A stretch of 64,000 bases of DNA from Labrys sp. KNU-23 (GTDB lineage Bacteria > Pseudomonadota > Alphaproteobacteria > Rhizobiales > Labraceae): the NCBI RefSeq assembly GCF_008330945.1, contig NZ_CP043489.1, positions 1,116,001 through 1,180,000 of the forward strand, written 5' to 3'. The translations under genes were made by a program, and so were the position numbers. Below, in pieces: positions 1-10,725 of the stretch. Positions within the stretch are counted from its first letter, which is position 1. Every line of letters starts with the position of its first letter. Under the pieces are notes generated by a model. That model ran no database searches and was not told where the DNA came from. It saw only the letters and a program-made list of their open reading frames with translations.

Positions 1-949
1 CCTCCAGGATGTTGGCAGCGGTTTCGCGGACCTCGTCCAATGGGATCGAGCTCGTCATCGCGTCGAGCTTGTCGCGGTCGAGCTCATTGGCGAGGCGCCG
101 CCAGGCCTCCTGGCGGACGATCTGGGGGCATTGCACCGAATCGATGCCGAGCAGCGAAACCCCGCGCAGGATGAAGGGCATCACGCTGGAGGGCAGGTCC
201 GCGCCGCCGGCCAAGCCGCAGGCGGCGACGGCGCCGCCATACTTGATCTGCGACAGTGCATTGGCGAGGGTTGTCGAACCGACCGTATCGACCGCACCGG
301 CAAAGCGCTCCTTGCCGAGAGGGCGCACGGGTCCGGTCAGCTCGGCCCGATCGATCACCTCGGAGGCGCCGAGATTCTTGAGATAATCGGCCTCCTCCGG
401 GCGTCCGGTGGAGGCGATCACCGTGTAGCCGGCCCGGGCGAGCAAGGCGACGGCCGTGGAACCCACGCCGCCGGCAGCACCGGTCACCAACACCGGCCCG
501 CGCGAGGGCGTGATGGCATGAGCCTCCAGCGCCATCAGGCTCAGCATGGCGGTGTAGCCGGCAGTGCCGATCGCCATCGCCTGCGCATGCGTCATGCCAT
601 AGGGCACGCGCACCAGCCATTCGCCCTTGACGCGGGCACGCTCGGCATAGCCGCCGAGATGGGTCTCGCCCACGCCCCAGCCATTGAGGATGACATGGTC
701 GCCCGGATCCCAGTCCTTCGAGGAGGTGGCGATCACCTCGCCGGCGAAGTCGACCCCTGGAATCATCGGAAAGCGCCGCACCACCGGTCCCTTGCCGGTA
801 ATGGCGAGGCCGTCCTTGTAATTGACGGTCGAGTGGGTGACGCGCACGGTGACATCGCCGTCCATGAGATCGCGCTCATCGAACTCGGCGAAGTTGCAGG
901 CATAGCCACTATCGGGCTTGGTGACGACGAGAGCCTTGAAAGTCGACAT
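1..949 (-). CDS. acuI: AcuI/YhdH-family acrylyl-CoA reductase-like quinone oxidoreductase (3' end beyond window)
   Basis: This is a medium-chain dehydrogenase/reductase without the zinc-binding residues. The protein starts MSTFKALVVTKPD and has the family segments VNYKDGLAITGKGPVVRRFP near residues 43-62, PGVDFAGEV, and the NADPH-binding stretch VTGAAGGVGSTAVALLA near residue 150. AcuI reduces acryloyl-CoA to propionyl-CoA with NADPH, but YhdH paralogues of unclear substrate look the same, so the exact reaction is inferred. The ATG at 949 is preceded by AGGAG five bases upstream. About 316 codons are visible, nearly the full family length of about 330, and the stop lies outside the window. 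The gene is transcribed away from ppdK. Confidence 0.88.
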   Translation of the reverse strand, partial: MSTFKALVVTKPDSGYACNFAEFDERDLMDGDVTVRVTHSTVNYKDGLAITGKGPVVRRFPMIPGVDFAGEVIATSSKDWDPGDHVILNGWGVGETHLGGYAERARVKGEWLVRVPYGMTHAQAMAIGTAGYTAMLSLMALEAHAITPSRGPVLVTGAAGGVGSTAVALLARAGYTVIASTGRPEEADYLKNLGASEVIDRAELTGPVRPLGKERFAGAVDTVGSTTLANALSQIKYGGAVAACGLAGGADLPSSVMPFILRGVSLLGIDSVQCPQIVRQEAWRRLANELDRDKLDAMTSSIPLDEVRETAANILE

Positions 950-1390
950 GCATGCTCCTGCAATTGGTGTACTGGCGTTTTCGAGGCCAGAGCCGGTTAA
1001 GGCAAGCGGAAAAATGGCCGCAGAGCCCTGCTGGGACCGCCAGCTTCTCAGCGACAATCTTCCTGGAAGATTATCGCGATACCGGCCCTTGGAAACGCAT
1101 CGCTCGTTGATGAGGATTGGCCGGCCGGAAGATAGCGGTCCCAGATATGGTCTCTCCGCTGTCTTCAACGATTCGCCTCAATTAATCCGACATATCGCCC
1201 TCTAAACGCGCCAGTTCTTCAGACAAAAGCGGAATCCTGCGCAATTATTACACTCTGACACATTTTGTTATCCGTCCAACCTATCGATTTAGACGTTTGA
1301 AGAATTGAATTTATCGGCCGGCTGTGGAAAGGCTCTGCGCCAAATACGTGCCGGCGCAATCGGCCAATCCGAAATCACTGAGGAAGTGCA
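950..1390. other. Divergent intergenic region between acuI-like gene and ppdK
   Basis: These 441 bases hold no convincing gene. The half nearest ppdK (about 1180-1320) is richer in A and T than its surroundings and probably carries the ppdK promoter, but I cannot pick a -35/-10 pair with confidence. A GAGGA ribosome-binding site lies just before the ppdK ATG. Confidence 0.5.
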
Positions 1391-4057
<2,667 letters not shown>

Positions 4058-4066
4058 CAGGGGAAC

Positions 4067-5074
4067 GTGCCGGATCCTCTCTCGGCCTATCCTGATGCCG
4101 GTCGCTATGCCCTGTCGCTACGCAAGACAGGATTGGGTGACCGGCTCGTCTGCCTCTGTGCGGCCTGGCGTTTTGCGCGCCTGAGCGCGCGCACCCTGGT
4201 GGTCGACTGGCGCCACGCCCGCTATGCGCCGGGCGCCGGTAACCTTTTTACCCGCTGCTTTGATGCCGGGCCCACGCTCGCCGGCGTACCGCTGATCACG
4301 GGTGACGAGCTCGATACCGCCAATCTGCCCCGGCCGGCCTATCCCCTCGCCTGGGAACAGCCGGGCATGCTGGCCATGCCCTGGCTGATGCCGACCGATT
4401 CCTATCCCGAGGAAGGGGACAAGGCGGTGGCCGCGATCCTGGCCGGCACGGATTTTCCAGCCGCGACCGTCGCCTTCCATGCCTGCCTGTCGAGCGAGCA
4501 TTTTCCCTTTGCCGACGCGCATGCCTGTCTCGAAGCCCTGCGTCCCCTGCCCGCCATCGCCGCGGCGGTCGAGGATTTCCGACGAACCCAGCTTCGGCAG
4601 GCGCCGGTGATCGGGCTGCACATGCGCCATGGCAATGGCGGCGACATCATGGGTCACGCGCCCTCCTGGCATTCTTTCGACGCCGCCCTCCAGCGCTGCC
4701 GACGGGCCGTCGAGGCGGCCCGCGCCAGGCTCGGCCACGAGGCCCCGGTGCTGCTCTGCACCGACAGCGTCGAGGTGGAGACCGCTTTCAGGGCCCTGGT
4801 GCCCGGGGTGATCTGCCGCCCCAAGACCTATCGTCCGCCCGCCAGCGGAGAACTGCACGCACCGGGCGCAGCAGCCTCGGGCTTCGAGGACGCGCTGGTG
4901 GAAATGCTGCTGCTGGCCCGCTGCGATGCCCTGATCCGCTATCCCGCCGGAAGCTTCTTTTCCTTCTACGCAGCAATCACCAAGGCGAGGCAAGGTGCCG
5001 CCCCGGCCACGGTCGCAGCCTTGCAGCAGCCCTTCGATCGGGCAGATCCGCTGTCTCCCGCCCTCCTCGTCTGA
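4067..5074 (+). CDS. NodZ-like glycosyltransferase (fucosyltransferase-related)
   Basis: The 335-residue protein resembles NodZ, the rhizobial alpha-1,6-fucosyltransferase that decorates Nod factors. Shared traits are the N-terminal GLGDRLVCLCAAWRFARLSARTL pattern followed by VDWR, and the nucleotide-sugar signature IGLHMRHGNGGDIMGHAPSW at about 182-201, whose His-x-Arg lies in the GDP-fucose site of the family. There is no signal peptide, as expected for a cytosolic enzyme. The start is GTG, supported by AGGGG just upstream; it lies nine bases after ppdK. Nothing symbiotic surrounds it, so the acceptor is more likely a surface polysaccharide or another glycan. Family assignment is fairly secure; donor and acceptor are unknown. 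Confidence 0.72.
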   Translation: MPDPLSAYPDAGRYALSLRKTGLGDRLVCLCAAWRFARLSARTLVVDWRHARYAPGAGNLFTRCFDAGPTLAGVPLITGDELDTANLPRPAYPLAWEQPGMLAMPWLMPTDSYPEEGDKAVAAILAGTDFPAATVAFHACLSSEHFPFADAHACLEALRPLPAIAAAVEDFRRTQLRQAPVIGLHMRHGNGGDIMGHAPSWHSFDAALQRCRRAVEAARARLGHEAPVLLCTDSVEVETAFRALVPGVICRPKTYRPPASGELHAPGAAASGFEDALVEMLLLARCDALIRYPAGSFFSFYAAITKARQGAAPATVAALQQPFDRADPLSPALLV

Positions 5075-5087
5075 ACGGGCGCTCGGG

Positions 5088-6245
5088 TCAGTTTGCCGGC
5101 GGCGCCGTGACCATGCCCTGGCCGATATCGACCTCGAGGACATCCGCGGCGAACACGTTCCGGCGCGCGCTGGCAAGAATACGGGCGCCGACGCTGGCTG
5201 CGCTGGCGCTGATACCCTTCTGCTCGAGCGCCTGCCACCATAAGGCAGCCACGCCCGAGACATGCGGACAGGCCATGCTGGTGCCGCTGATGGTGTGAAG
5301 GCCGCCGCCTGGCCACGCCGAGGTGATGTCGACCCCGGGTGCCGCCACCGCGGCCAGCATGTTGGAGAAGGGTGCCACCTTGTAGGTGTCGGCGTCCCGC
5401 CCGATCGCAGCCACCGCAATCACGCCATCGGCCGCAGCCGGCAGGGATGCGGCGATGCGATAAGGTATCGCCGCGGCCCGCTTGCTCTCATTGCCCGCCG
5501 CCACCACCAGTGGCGACGTGCCGAGGGCACCATGGGCCTTGAGCATTGCCATGATGGTGTCGAGCATGCGCAGATTGCTGCGATAGCCCACCAGTGCCAT
5601 CGAGGTTGCCGGCTCAATATCCCACCCCTCCGAGGTCAAGCGCTTCACCAGCCCCGGGAAATCGAAGCCGAGCGACATCGAGACGATATCGGCCTTTTCC
5701 GTCAGCGCCCATTGCAGGGCTTCGAAGATCATGCCGGAATCGCCCTTGCCATCATTGCCGAGCACCTTGCCGATCAGGGCCTTGCCGACGCCGCGCGCAA
5801 TGCCGATGCGCTGGCCGCCGACGTCGCGGCCGAAAATGGTGCCCGCGCAGTGGCTGCCATGGCCCTTGATGTCGCCATTGCCGCTGCCGGTGAAATCCTT
5901 CTCGACCAGTTGCACGCCGGCAAAGGCCGGATGGGCCGCGTCGATGCCGGTGTCGAGCACGGCGACCGTGACCCCGGCGCCGGTAAAGGGGCTGGCATCG
6001 GCGCCGACAGCCGCGATTCCCCAGTCCGTGCCGTCTGCCGCCGGTGCGGGGCTGTCGAGAGGCTCGATCAGCGCCGTCGGCATGTTCTCGGCATAGGAGG
6101 TGTCGGGATCGGCATCCAGCTCGCGCAAGGCATGGTCCGGCAGGTTCTCGACCGTGATTTCCGGCGGCTTGGGCTGGAGCTTCTCAAGCCCCATCCGCCC
6201 GGGTGGGGCCGCCTTGGGTCGGCGCAGAATGACATAGGATCTCAT
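5088..6245 (-). CDS. Subtilisin-family (S8) serine protease without signal peptide
   Basis: This is a 385-residue peptidase with a complete catalytic triad: Asp98 in VAVLDTGID, His129 in GHGSHCAGT and Ser323 in GTSMACPHVSG, with the oxyanion-hole Asn252 in VVAAGNES. The first 85 residues are polar and proline-rich with no signal peptide or transmembrane segment, so it resembles an intracellular subtilisin or one exported by another route. This N-terminal part may act as a propeptide. I chose the ATG at 6245 because AGGAGG sits five bases upstream; an upstream in-frame start at 6296 lacks a ribosome-binding site. It converges with the NodZ-like gene and is divergent from lemA. Confidence 0.9.
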   Translation of the reverse strand: MRSYVILRRPKAAPPGRMGLEKLQPKPPEITVENLPDHALRELDADPDTSYAENMPTALIEPLDSPAPAADGTDWGIAAVGADASPFTGAGVTVAVLDTGIDAAHPAFAGVQLVEKDFTGSGNGDIKGHGSHCAGTIFGRDVGGQRIGIARGVGKALIGKVLGNDGKGDSGMIFEALQWALTEKADIVSMSLGFDFPGLVKRLTSEGWDIEPATSMALVGYRSNLRMLDTIMAMLKAHGALGTSPLVVAAGNESKRAAAIPYRIAASLPAAADGVIAVAAIGRDADTYKVAPFSNMLAAVAAPGVDITSAWPGGGLHTISGTSMACPHVSGVAALWWQALEQKGISASAASVGARILASARRNVFAADVLEVDIGQGMVTAPPAN

Positions 6246-6431
6246 GACTTCCTCCTGCCTGCCGTCGTGCCGAGCGTTCCGCCTCCTCTCATGCAACAGC
6301 CGGCGTTATTACGCCGTGACAACGATCGACGCGGCTGTGGGCTGTTCTTCGGGATGCTTTGCCCTCGCCGGCTGCGTCGATATAAGGACATGATGGCCGG
6401 CTCATCGTCGGCGCGACAAAGGGGGCCTTGC

Positions 6432-7034
6432 ATGTCGGGACTGGCACGAATTCTTGCGATCATTGCCGTCATCGTGGTGGTCGTCGGCCTTGTGGTCAGC
6501 GGCGGCATCAACACGATTCCCACCGACGAGGAGAAGGCCAAGGCCGCCTGGAGCGAAGTGCAGAACCAGTATCAGCGGCGCGCCGATCTGGTGCCCAACC
6601 TGGTCGAAACCGTGAAGGGCTATGCCAAGCAGGAAGAAAAGGTGCTGACCGAAGTGGTCGAGGCGCGCGCCAAGGCGACCAGCGTGAAGATCGACGCCAG
6701 CACGATCACCGATCCCGACAAGTTCAAGCAGTTCCAGGAGGCCCAGCAGGGCCTGTCCGGCGCTCTCGGCCGCCTGATCGCCTTGCGGGAAGCCTATCCG
6801 GACCTGAAATCGAACCAGAACTTCCTGTCGCTGCAATCGCAGCTCGAAGGCACCGAGAACCGCATCGCCGTGGCGCGCAAGGACTATATCGAGGCGGTCC
6901 GGGTCTTCAACACCGACCTGCGCACCTTCCCACAGAGCATCTACAAGGCGATCTTCTACAGTTCCACCAAGCCGATGGAGACCTTCAGCGCGGCACCGGA
7001 GAACCAGGCGGCTCCCAAGGTGAACTTCAACTGA
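6432..7034 (+). CDS. lemA: LemA family membrane protein
   Basis: This 200-residue protein has one N-terminal membrane helix (about 4-26) followed by the LemA helical core: NQYQRRADLVPNLVETVKGY (about 48-67), EVVEARAKA and the C-terminal YNTDLRTFP-type segment (here FNTDLRTFPQSIYKAIFY). LemA proteins are small anchored proteins of uncertain role, often encoded with TPM-domain proteins as here. The ATG at 6432 was chosen because it directly precedes the membrane helix and has AAGGGGG upstream; the open frame extends much further upstream but that part is not protein-like. It heads a lemA-TPM-TPM operon. Confidence 0.92.
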   Translation: MSGLARILAIIAVIVVVVGLVVSGGINTIPTDEEKAKAAWSEVQNQYQRRADLVPNLVETVKGYAKQEEKVLTEVVEARAKATSVKIDASTITDPDKFKQFQEAQQGLSGALGRLIALREAYPDLKSNQNFLSLQSQLEGTENRIAVARKDYIEAVRVFNTDLRTFPQSIYKAIFYSSTKPMETFSAAPENQAAPKVNFN

Positions 7035-7047
7035 GGCCGCGCCGGGC

Positions 7048-7932
7048 ATGAGTGGGCGCGCACCCTCTGGTGTGCCGGTCTTCCCAGCTCCATCGCGAGA
7101 TGGAGCGAAACCGGCATGGATCGCAGCACATGCCGGTCTGAAGACCGGCACACTATTTTGTGCCGCCCTCGCATTCCTGCTCTTTTTCATTGCCTGGCCC
7201 GCCTTCGCCCTCGACTTTCCTGCACTGACGGATCGCGTGGTCGACCAGGCGGGTATCATTCCTGCCGGTGAACGCGCCAGCCTCGACCAGTCCCTGAAGG
7301 CTCTGGAGGACAAGTCGAGCGACCAGCTCGTCGTCGTCACCCTCAAGAGCCTGGAAGGCCTGGAGATTGCCGATTACGGCTATCAGCTCGGCCGTCATTG
7401 GGGCATCGGCCAGGGCAAGCTCAGCAATGGCGTGCTGCTCATCGTCGCCCCCAATGAACGCAAGGTGCGCATCGAGGTCGGCTACGGGCTGGAAGGCACG
7501 CTGACCGACGCACTCTCCAGCGTGGTCATCCAGCAGGCGATCCTGCCCAGATTCAAGGCTGGCGACATGCCTGCCGGCATCAAGGCAGGCGTCGCCGCGA
7601 TCGAGGACGTGCTGCTCAACAATGAGAGCGAGTGGAAGCAGCGCGCCAAGGATGGCGCCCGGAGCGACGAGGGCTTCGATCCGCAGACCGTCTTCGTGAT
7701 CTTCTTCATCCTGTTCTTCATCTTCGTGATTGCCTCGGGCTGGATCGATTCCTCGCGCGGCGGCCCTCGTGGGCCAGGCGCAAGGCGGCGCGGCTCCGGC
7801 CCGGTCTTCATCCCGACCTCGTCGGGCTGGGGTGGTGGCTCGAGTTGGGGCGGTGGGGGAGGATCGTCCGGCGGCGGCTTTTCCGGCGGTGGCGGCTCCT
7901 TTGGCGGCGGTGGTTCGAGTGGGAGCTGGTGA
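7048..7932 (+). CDS. TPM-domain (YgcG-type) membrane protein with Gly/Ser-rich tail
   Basis: This 294-residue protein has a hydrophobic signal or anchor segment at about 35-54, a TPM (DUF477) domain at about 58-190 (VVDQAGIIPAGERASLD; LLIVAPNERKVRIEVGYGLEG), a second membrane helix at about 213-233, and a tail almost entirely of Gly and Ser ending GSSGSW. This architecture is common for proteins encoded after lemA; some TPM-domain proteins are linked to membrane-protein turnover, but the function here is unknown. The region before the signal segment (residues 8-36) is encoded by a three-stem palindromic element, so the n-region is abnormally long and of foreign origin. No better start lies after the element in this frame, so ATG 7048 is kept with some doubt. 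Confidence 0.82.
   Translation: MSGRAPSGVPVFPAPSRDGAKPAWIAAHAGLKTGTLFCAALAFLLFFIAWPAFALDFPALTDRVVDQAGIIPAGERASLDQSLKALEDKSSDQLVVVTLKSLEGLEIADYGYQLGRHWGIGQGKLSNGVLLIVAPNERKVRIEVGYGLEGTLTDALSSVVIQQAILPRFKAGDMPAGIKAGVAAIEDVLLNNESEWKQRAKDGARSDEGFDPQTVFVIFFILFFIFVIASGWIDSSRGGPRGPGARRRGSGPVFIPTSSGWGGGSSWGGGGGSSGGGFSGGGGSFGGGGSSGSW
7070..7153. repeat. Three-stem palindromic element inside a coding region
   Basis: The outer arms GTGTGCCGGTCTT (7070-7082) and AAGACCGGCACAC (7141-7153) pair perfectly over 13 bp. Inside are two more perfect stems: GCTCCATC/GATGGAGC (7087-7094 with 7099-7106, loop GCGA) and ACCGGCATG/CATGCCGGT (7110-7118 with 7129-7137). Folded, the element would form a three-way junction. 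It is read in frame as residues 8-36 of the TPM-domain protein. Confidence 0.85.
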
Positions 7933-7933
7933 G

Positions 7934-8632
7934 ATGGCCCGGGTGCTGACGCAGGACGATCATCGGCGCATCGCGGCGGCCATAAGCGCGGCGGAAGCGA
8001 ACACGTCGGGCGAGATCTACTGCGTCGTCAGCCATGCCGTGGCGAGCTATCGCTGGATTCCGGTGACCTTGGGCGCGGTCGCGGTGTTGCTCACGCCGGT
8101 CCTTACAGGCCTGTTGGCGCCCGGGCTGCTGCAAGCCTCGCTGTTCGGTTCGGACTGGAGCAGCGGCAATTTCAGCCAGGCCGACCTGGCGTCAGCCCTC
8201 AGAAAGGGGCTGCTCACCCTCAGCCTGATCCAGATCGCCGTCTTCGCAGTGGTGACCGCCTTGAGCTGGCCGCAGCGCGTACGGCTCTGGTTCGCACCGC
8301 CGCCGATGCGCCGTCACAAGGTGATGCATGCCGCGCGCAGCCAGTTCCTGGCGCAGGGCTTGCAGCAGACGACGGACCGTACCGGCCTCCTCATCTTCAT
8401 CGCCATGGCGGAGCGCCAGGCCGTGCTGATCGCCGACGAGGGCATCAATGCCAGGGTTGAGCAACAGGTCTGGGACGACACTGTCACCGACCTGACCAGC
8501 GAGGCGGGTGCAGGGCGTCTCGCCGAGGGCCTGATCACCGCCATCGGCCAATGCGGAAACTTGCTGGCACAACATTTCCCGCCCGAGAGCCAGCCGCGGA
8601 ACCAATTGCCGAACCGCGTGGTGGAGCTGTAG
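7934..8632 (+). CDS. Second TPM-domain membrane protein
   Basis: This 232-residue protein starts one base after the stop of the preceding TPM-domain gene and is clearly cotranscribed. It has a TPM-like N-terminal segment (DHRRIAAAISAAEANTSGEIY at about 9-29), two membrane helices (about 45-68 and 93-115) and a C-terminal part LLIFIAMAERQAVLIADEGI that matches the TPM fold's central strands. It resembles the TPM-domain proteins usually found third in lemA operons. The role is unknown; cooperation with LemA in the cell envelope is inferred from context only. Confidence 0.85.
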   Translation: MARVLTQDDHRRIAAAISAAEANTSGEIYCVVSHAVASYRWIPVTLGAVAVLLTPVLTGLLAPGLLQASLFGSDWSSGNFSQADLASALRKGLLTLSLIQIAVFAVVTALSWPQRVRLWFAPPPMRRHKVMHAARSQFLAQGLQQTTDRTGLLIFIAMAERQAVLIADEGINARVEQQVWDDTVTDLTSEAGAGRLAEGLITAIGQCGNLLAQHFPPESQPRNQLPNRVVEL

Positions 8633-8636
8633 GGCG

Positions 8637-9788
8637 CTACGCGCCTGTCAGCGCCTCATCGAAGCGGCGCCAGCTGTCGGTGAGATCGAGTACGGCGCGG
8701 CTGGCGCGGGCCTCGTCCATCTTGATGGCAGTCAGCCCTGCCGCAAGCGCGTCGACCACCGAGACCGGCAGCGGCGCACCATCGATCAGGTGCTTGCCGA
8801 TATCGGCGGCCATCTGCTCGTCGGCGCCATAATGGGCGGAGAGCTCCGTCATCTCATAGGTCTTGTCGATCAGCTTTTGCGACGTGCGCGCATCGTGCAC
8901 CCGGAAGTAATTACGGACGAAATCGCCTTCCGCCATGCCCTTGGACCCGATCACGCAGAAGCGCCGGAACTCGTCGGGCACGTTGATATTGGTGTGGAAG
9001 TTGAGGGCCACACCGTTCTCGAATTCGACGATCGCCACCTGGAAATCGATGATGTCGGCATCGGAGTCGAACACCTTGTCGGTGCTCAGCCAGCCGCTCG
9101 GCTTGCGGTGATAGATTTCCATGTCGTTGATGCCCTCGGCCGTGGGGGCATTGCCTGGCAGGAAGGTGCGGCGGCCGCCGAAGCTTGCCACCCGCACCGG
9201 GCGCGAGCCGACCAGGCCCTGGTAGAGATCGATGTCGTGGCAGCATTTTTCCAGCATGAAGCCGCCGGAATAATGCTGGTAGCGCCGCCAGTCCCGCATG
9301 AAGAAGGCACCGTGATAGGGTGCCAGATGCTCGGACGCCTCGATCGAGACGATGTCGCCCAGGATCCCCTCGTCCCGCATGCGGGTGAGATCGCGGTAGA
9401 GCGAGGCATAACGCAGCACCAGGCCCACCATCACGCTGTCGGTACCGTGGATGCGCAGCAGTTCGAGCAGCTTGAATGTATCCTCCTGCGAGGTCACCAC
9501 CGGCTTTTCGGCAAAGACCTTGATGCCATGCTCGAGCCCCGCCTGGATATGGCCGAGATGCATCGCATTGGGCGAGCCGACCATCAGGAGGTCGAGCTTT
9601 TCGGCGGCGAGCAAGGCCTCGGGGCTGTCATGCACGTGGCCCGCCGCGATGCCATGCTCCTTCATGTAGCCGAGGCCCGCCGGCGCGGGATCGACATAGC
9701 CGACCACGGTGAAGCCCGGCACCATCAGGCTGAAGATGCGGGCGAGATAGCCCATGCGATAGCCAAGCCCGATAATGCCGACCTTCAT
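8637..9788 (-). CDS. Gfo/Idh/MocA family NAD(P)-dependent oxidoreductase
   Basis: The 383-residue protein has the N-terminal Rossmann motif MKVGIIGLGYRMG, the family EKPVVTS motif after the binding fold (about residue 101) and a C-terminal alpha/beta substrate domain with the conserved EKCCHDIDL stretch. Such enzymes oxidise or reduce sugars and inositols. It is the last gene of the minus-strand sugar ABC transporter cluster, so its substrate is probably the imported sugar or a derivative. The ATG at 9788 directly precedes the Rossmann strand and has GGAG nine bases upstream; an in-frame codon at 9848 would add 20 non-conserved residues. Confidence 0.9.
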   Translation of the reverse strand: MKVGIIGLGYRMGYLARIFSLMVPGFTVVGYVDPAPAGLGYMKEHGIAAGHVHDSPEALLAAEKLDLLMVGSPNAMHLGHIQAGLEHGIKVFAEKPVVTSQEDTFKLLELLRIHGTDSVMVGLVLRYASLYRDLTRMRDEGILGDIVSIEASEHLAPYHGAFFMRDWRRYQHYSGGFMLEKCCHDIDLYQGLVGSRPVRVASFGGRRTFLPGNAPTAEGINDMEIYHRKPSGWLSTDKVFDSDADIIDFQVAIVEFENGVALNFHTNINVPDEFRRFCVIGSKGMAEGDFVRNYFRVHDARTSQKLIDKTYEMTELSAHYGADEQMAADIGKHLIDGAPLPVSVVDALAAGLTAIKMDEARASRAVLDLTDSWRRFDEALTGA

Positions 9789-9891
9789 CCCACCGACTCC
9801 ATGACCGTTCAGACAATTCCTACAGGGCTTCCGCGGACGATTGAACACATCCTCGGTGGCATGAACAGTTCGCCCACAGCCTGGAGGTAGC

Positions 9892-10725
9892 TCATTTCAC
9901 CGCCCCGGCCGTGAGGCCCTGGATGAAATTTCGCTGGAAGATCAGATAGACCACGATGATCGGCGCCACGATGATCACCGCGCCCGCCGTCAAGGTCGGG
10001 ATATCGACGATATATCGGCCCTGGAAGAACAGCATGCCGATCGGCAGCGTGCGCACTTCGTCATTGTTGACCAGAATCAGCGGGATCAGGAATTCGTTCC
10101 AGGTCCAGATGAACAGGAAGAGCGCCAGCGTCGACATCGCCGGCTTCATCAGGGGCAGGATGACGTGGCGCAGCACCTGCAGGCGCGTCGCGCCATCGAT
10201 CACGGCGGCGTCGACGAGCTCGGCCGGCAATTGCCGCATGGCACTCGCCATGAACAGGGTTGCAAAGGGGATCGACATGCCGATCTGCGGCAGGATCAGC
10301 GCCCAATAGGTGTTGAGCAGACCAAGCCAGCGGAACTCATGGAAGAGCGGAATGATGAAGGCCTCGGTCGGCACCATCATGCCCAGCGTCAGCATCGCGA
10401 AGAGCGTGCGCTTGAACGGCAGCGTGAGAAAGGCGAAGGCGAAGCCCGAGAAAATGCCAAGCATGATGGAAATGCCGACCACCGGCACCACCACCAGGAT
10501 GGAATTGAGGAAATAGGTGTCGAAATGACCGTCCACCCAGGCCCGGGCAAAATTCTCGAAATGCGGCTGCTGCGGCAGGGCAAAGGCGCCGGCCAGGACG
10601 TCCTTCTGACTCTTGAGCGAGGTCAGCACCAGGAGCGCGAAGGGCGAGACGGTGAGCAGGGCAAACAGCCACAAGAGAACGCGAAGCGGCAGCAGGGCAG
10701 GCGCGGTGCGCGAAGAAGCGGCCAT
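9892..10725 (-). CDS. Carbohydrate ABC transporter permease (MalG type)
   Basis: This 277-residue inner-membrane protein has six predicted helices and the permease EAA-type loop AAVIDGATRLQVLRHVILPLMKPA (split here as AAVIDGATRLQ and ILPLMKP) at about 180-203. The CUT1-type N-terminus (LTSLKSQKDVLAG) is typical of MalG homologues. The ATG overlaps the stop of the upstream MalF-type gene by one base (TGATG), so the two subunits are translationally coupled. Confidence 0.93.
   Translation of the reverse strand: MAASSRTAPALLPLRVLLWLFALLTVSPFALLVLTSLKSQKDVLAGAFALPQQPHFENFARAWVDGHFDTYFLNSILVVVPVVGISIMLGIFSGFAFAFLTLPFKRTLFAMLTLGMMVPTEAFIIPLFHEFRWLGLLNTYWALILPQIGMSIPFATLFMASAMRQLPAELVDAAVIDGATRLQVLRHVILPLMKPAMSTLALFLFIWTWNEFLIPLILVNNDEVRTLPIGMLFFQGRYIVDIPTLTAGAVIIVAPIIVVYLIFQRNFIQGLTAGAVK

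Noticed and set aside
4067..5074. Symbiosis island around the NodZ-like gene
   Set aside because: No other nod, nif or nol genes are in the window.
5262..6431. Upstream 390 codons of the lemA frame
   Set aside because: Overlaps the S8 protease on the other strand and is not protein-like; the membrane-helix start at 6432 fits the LemA family.
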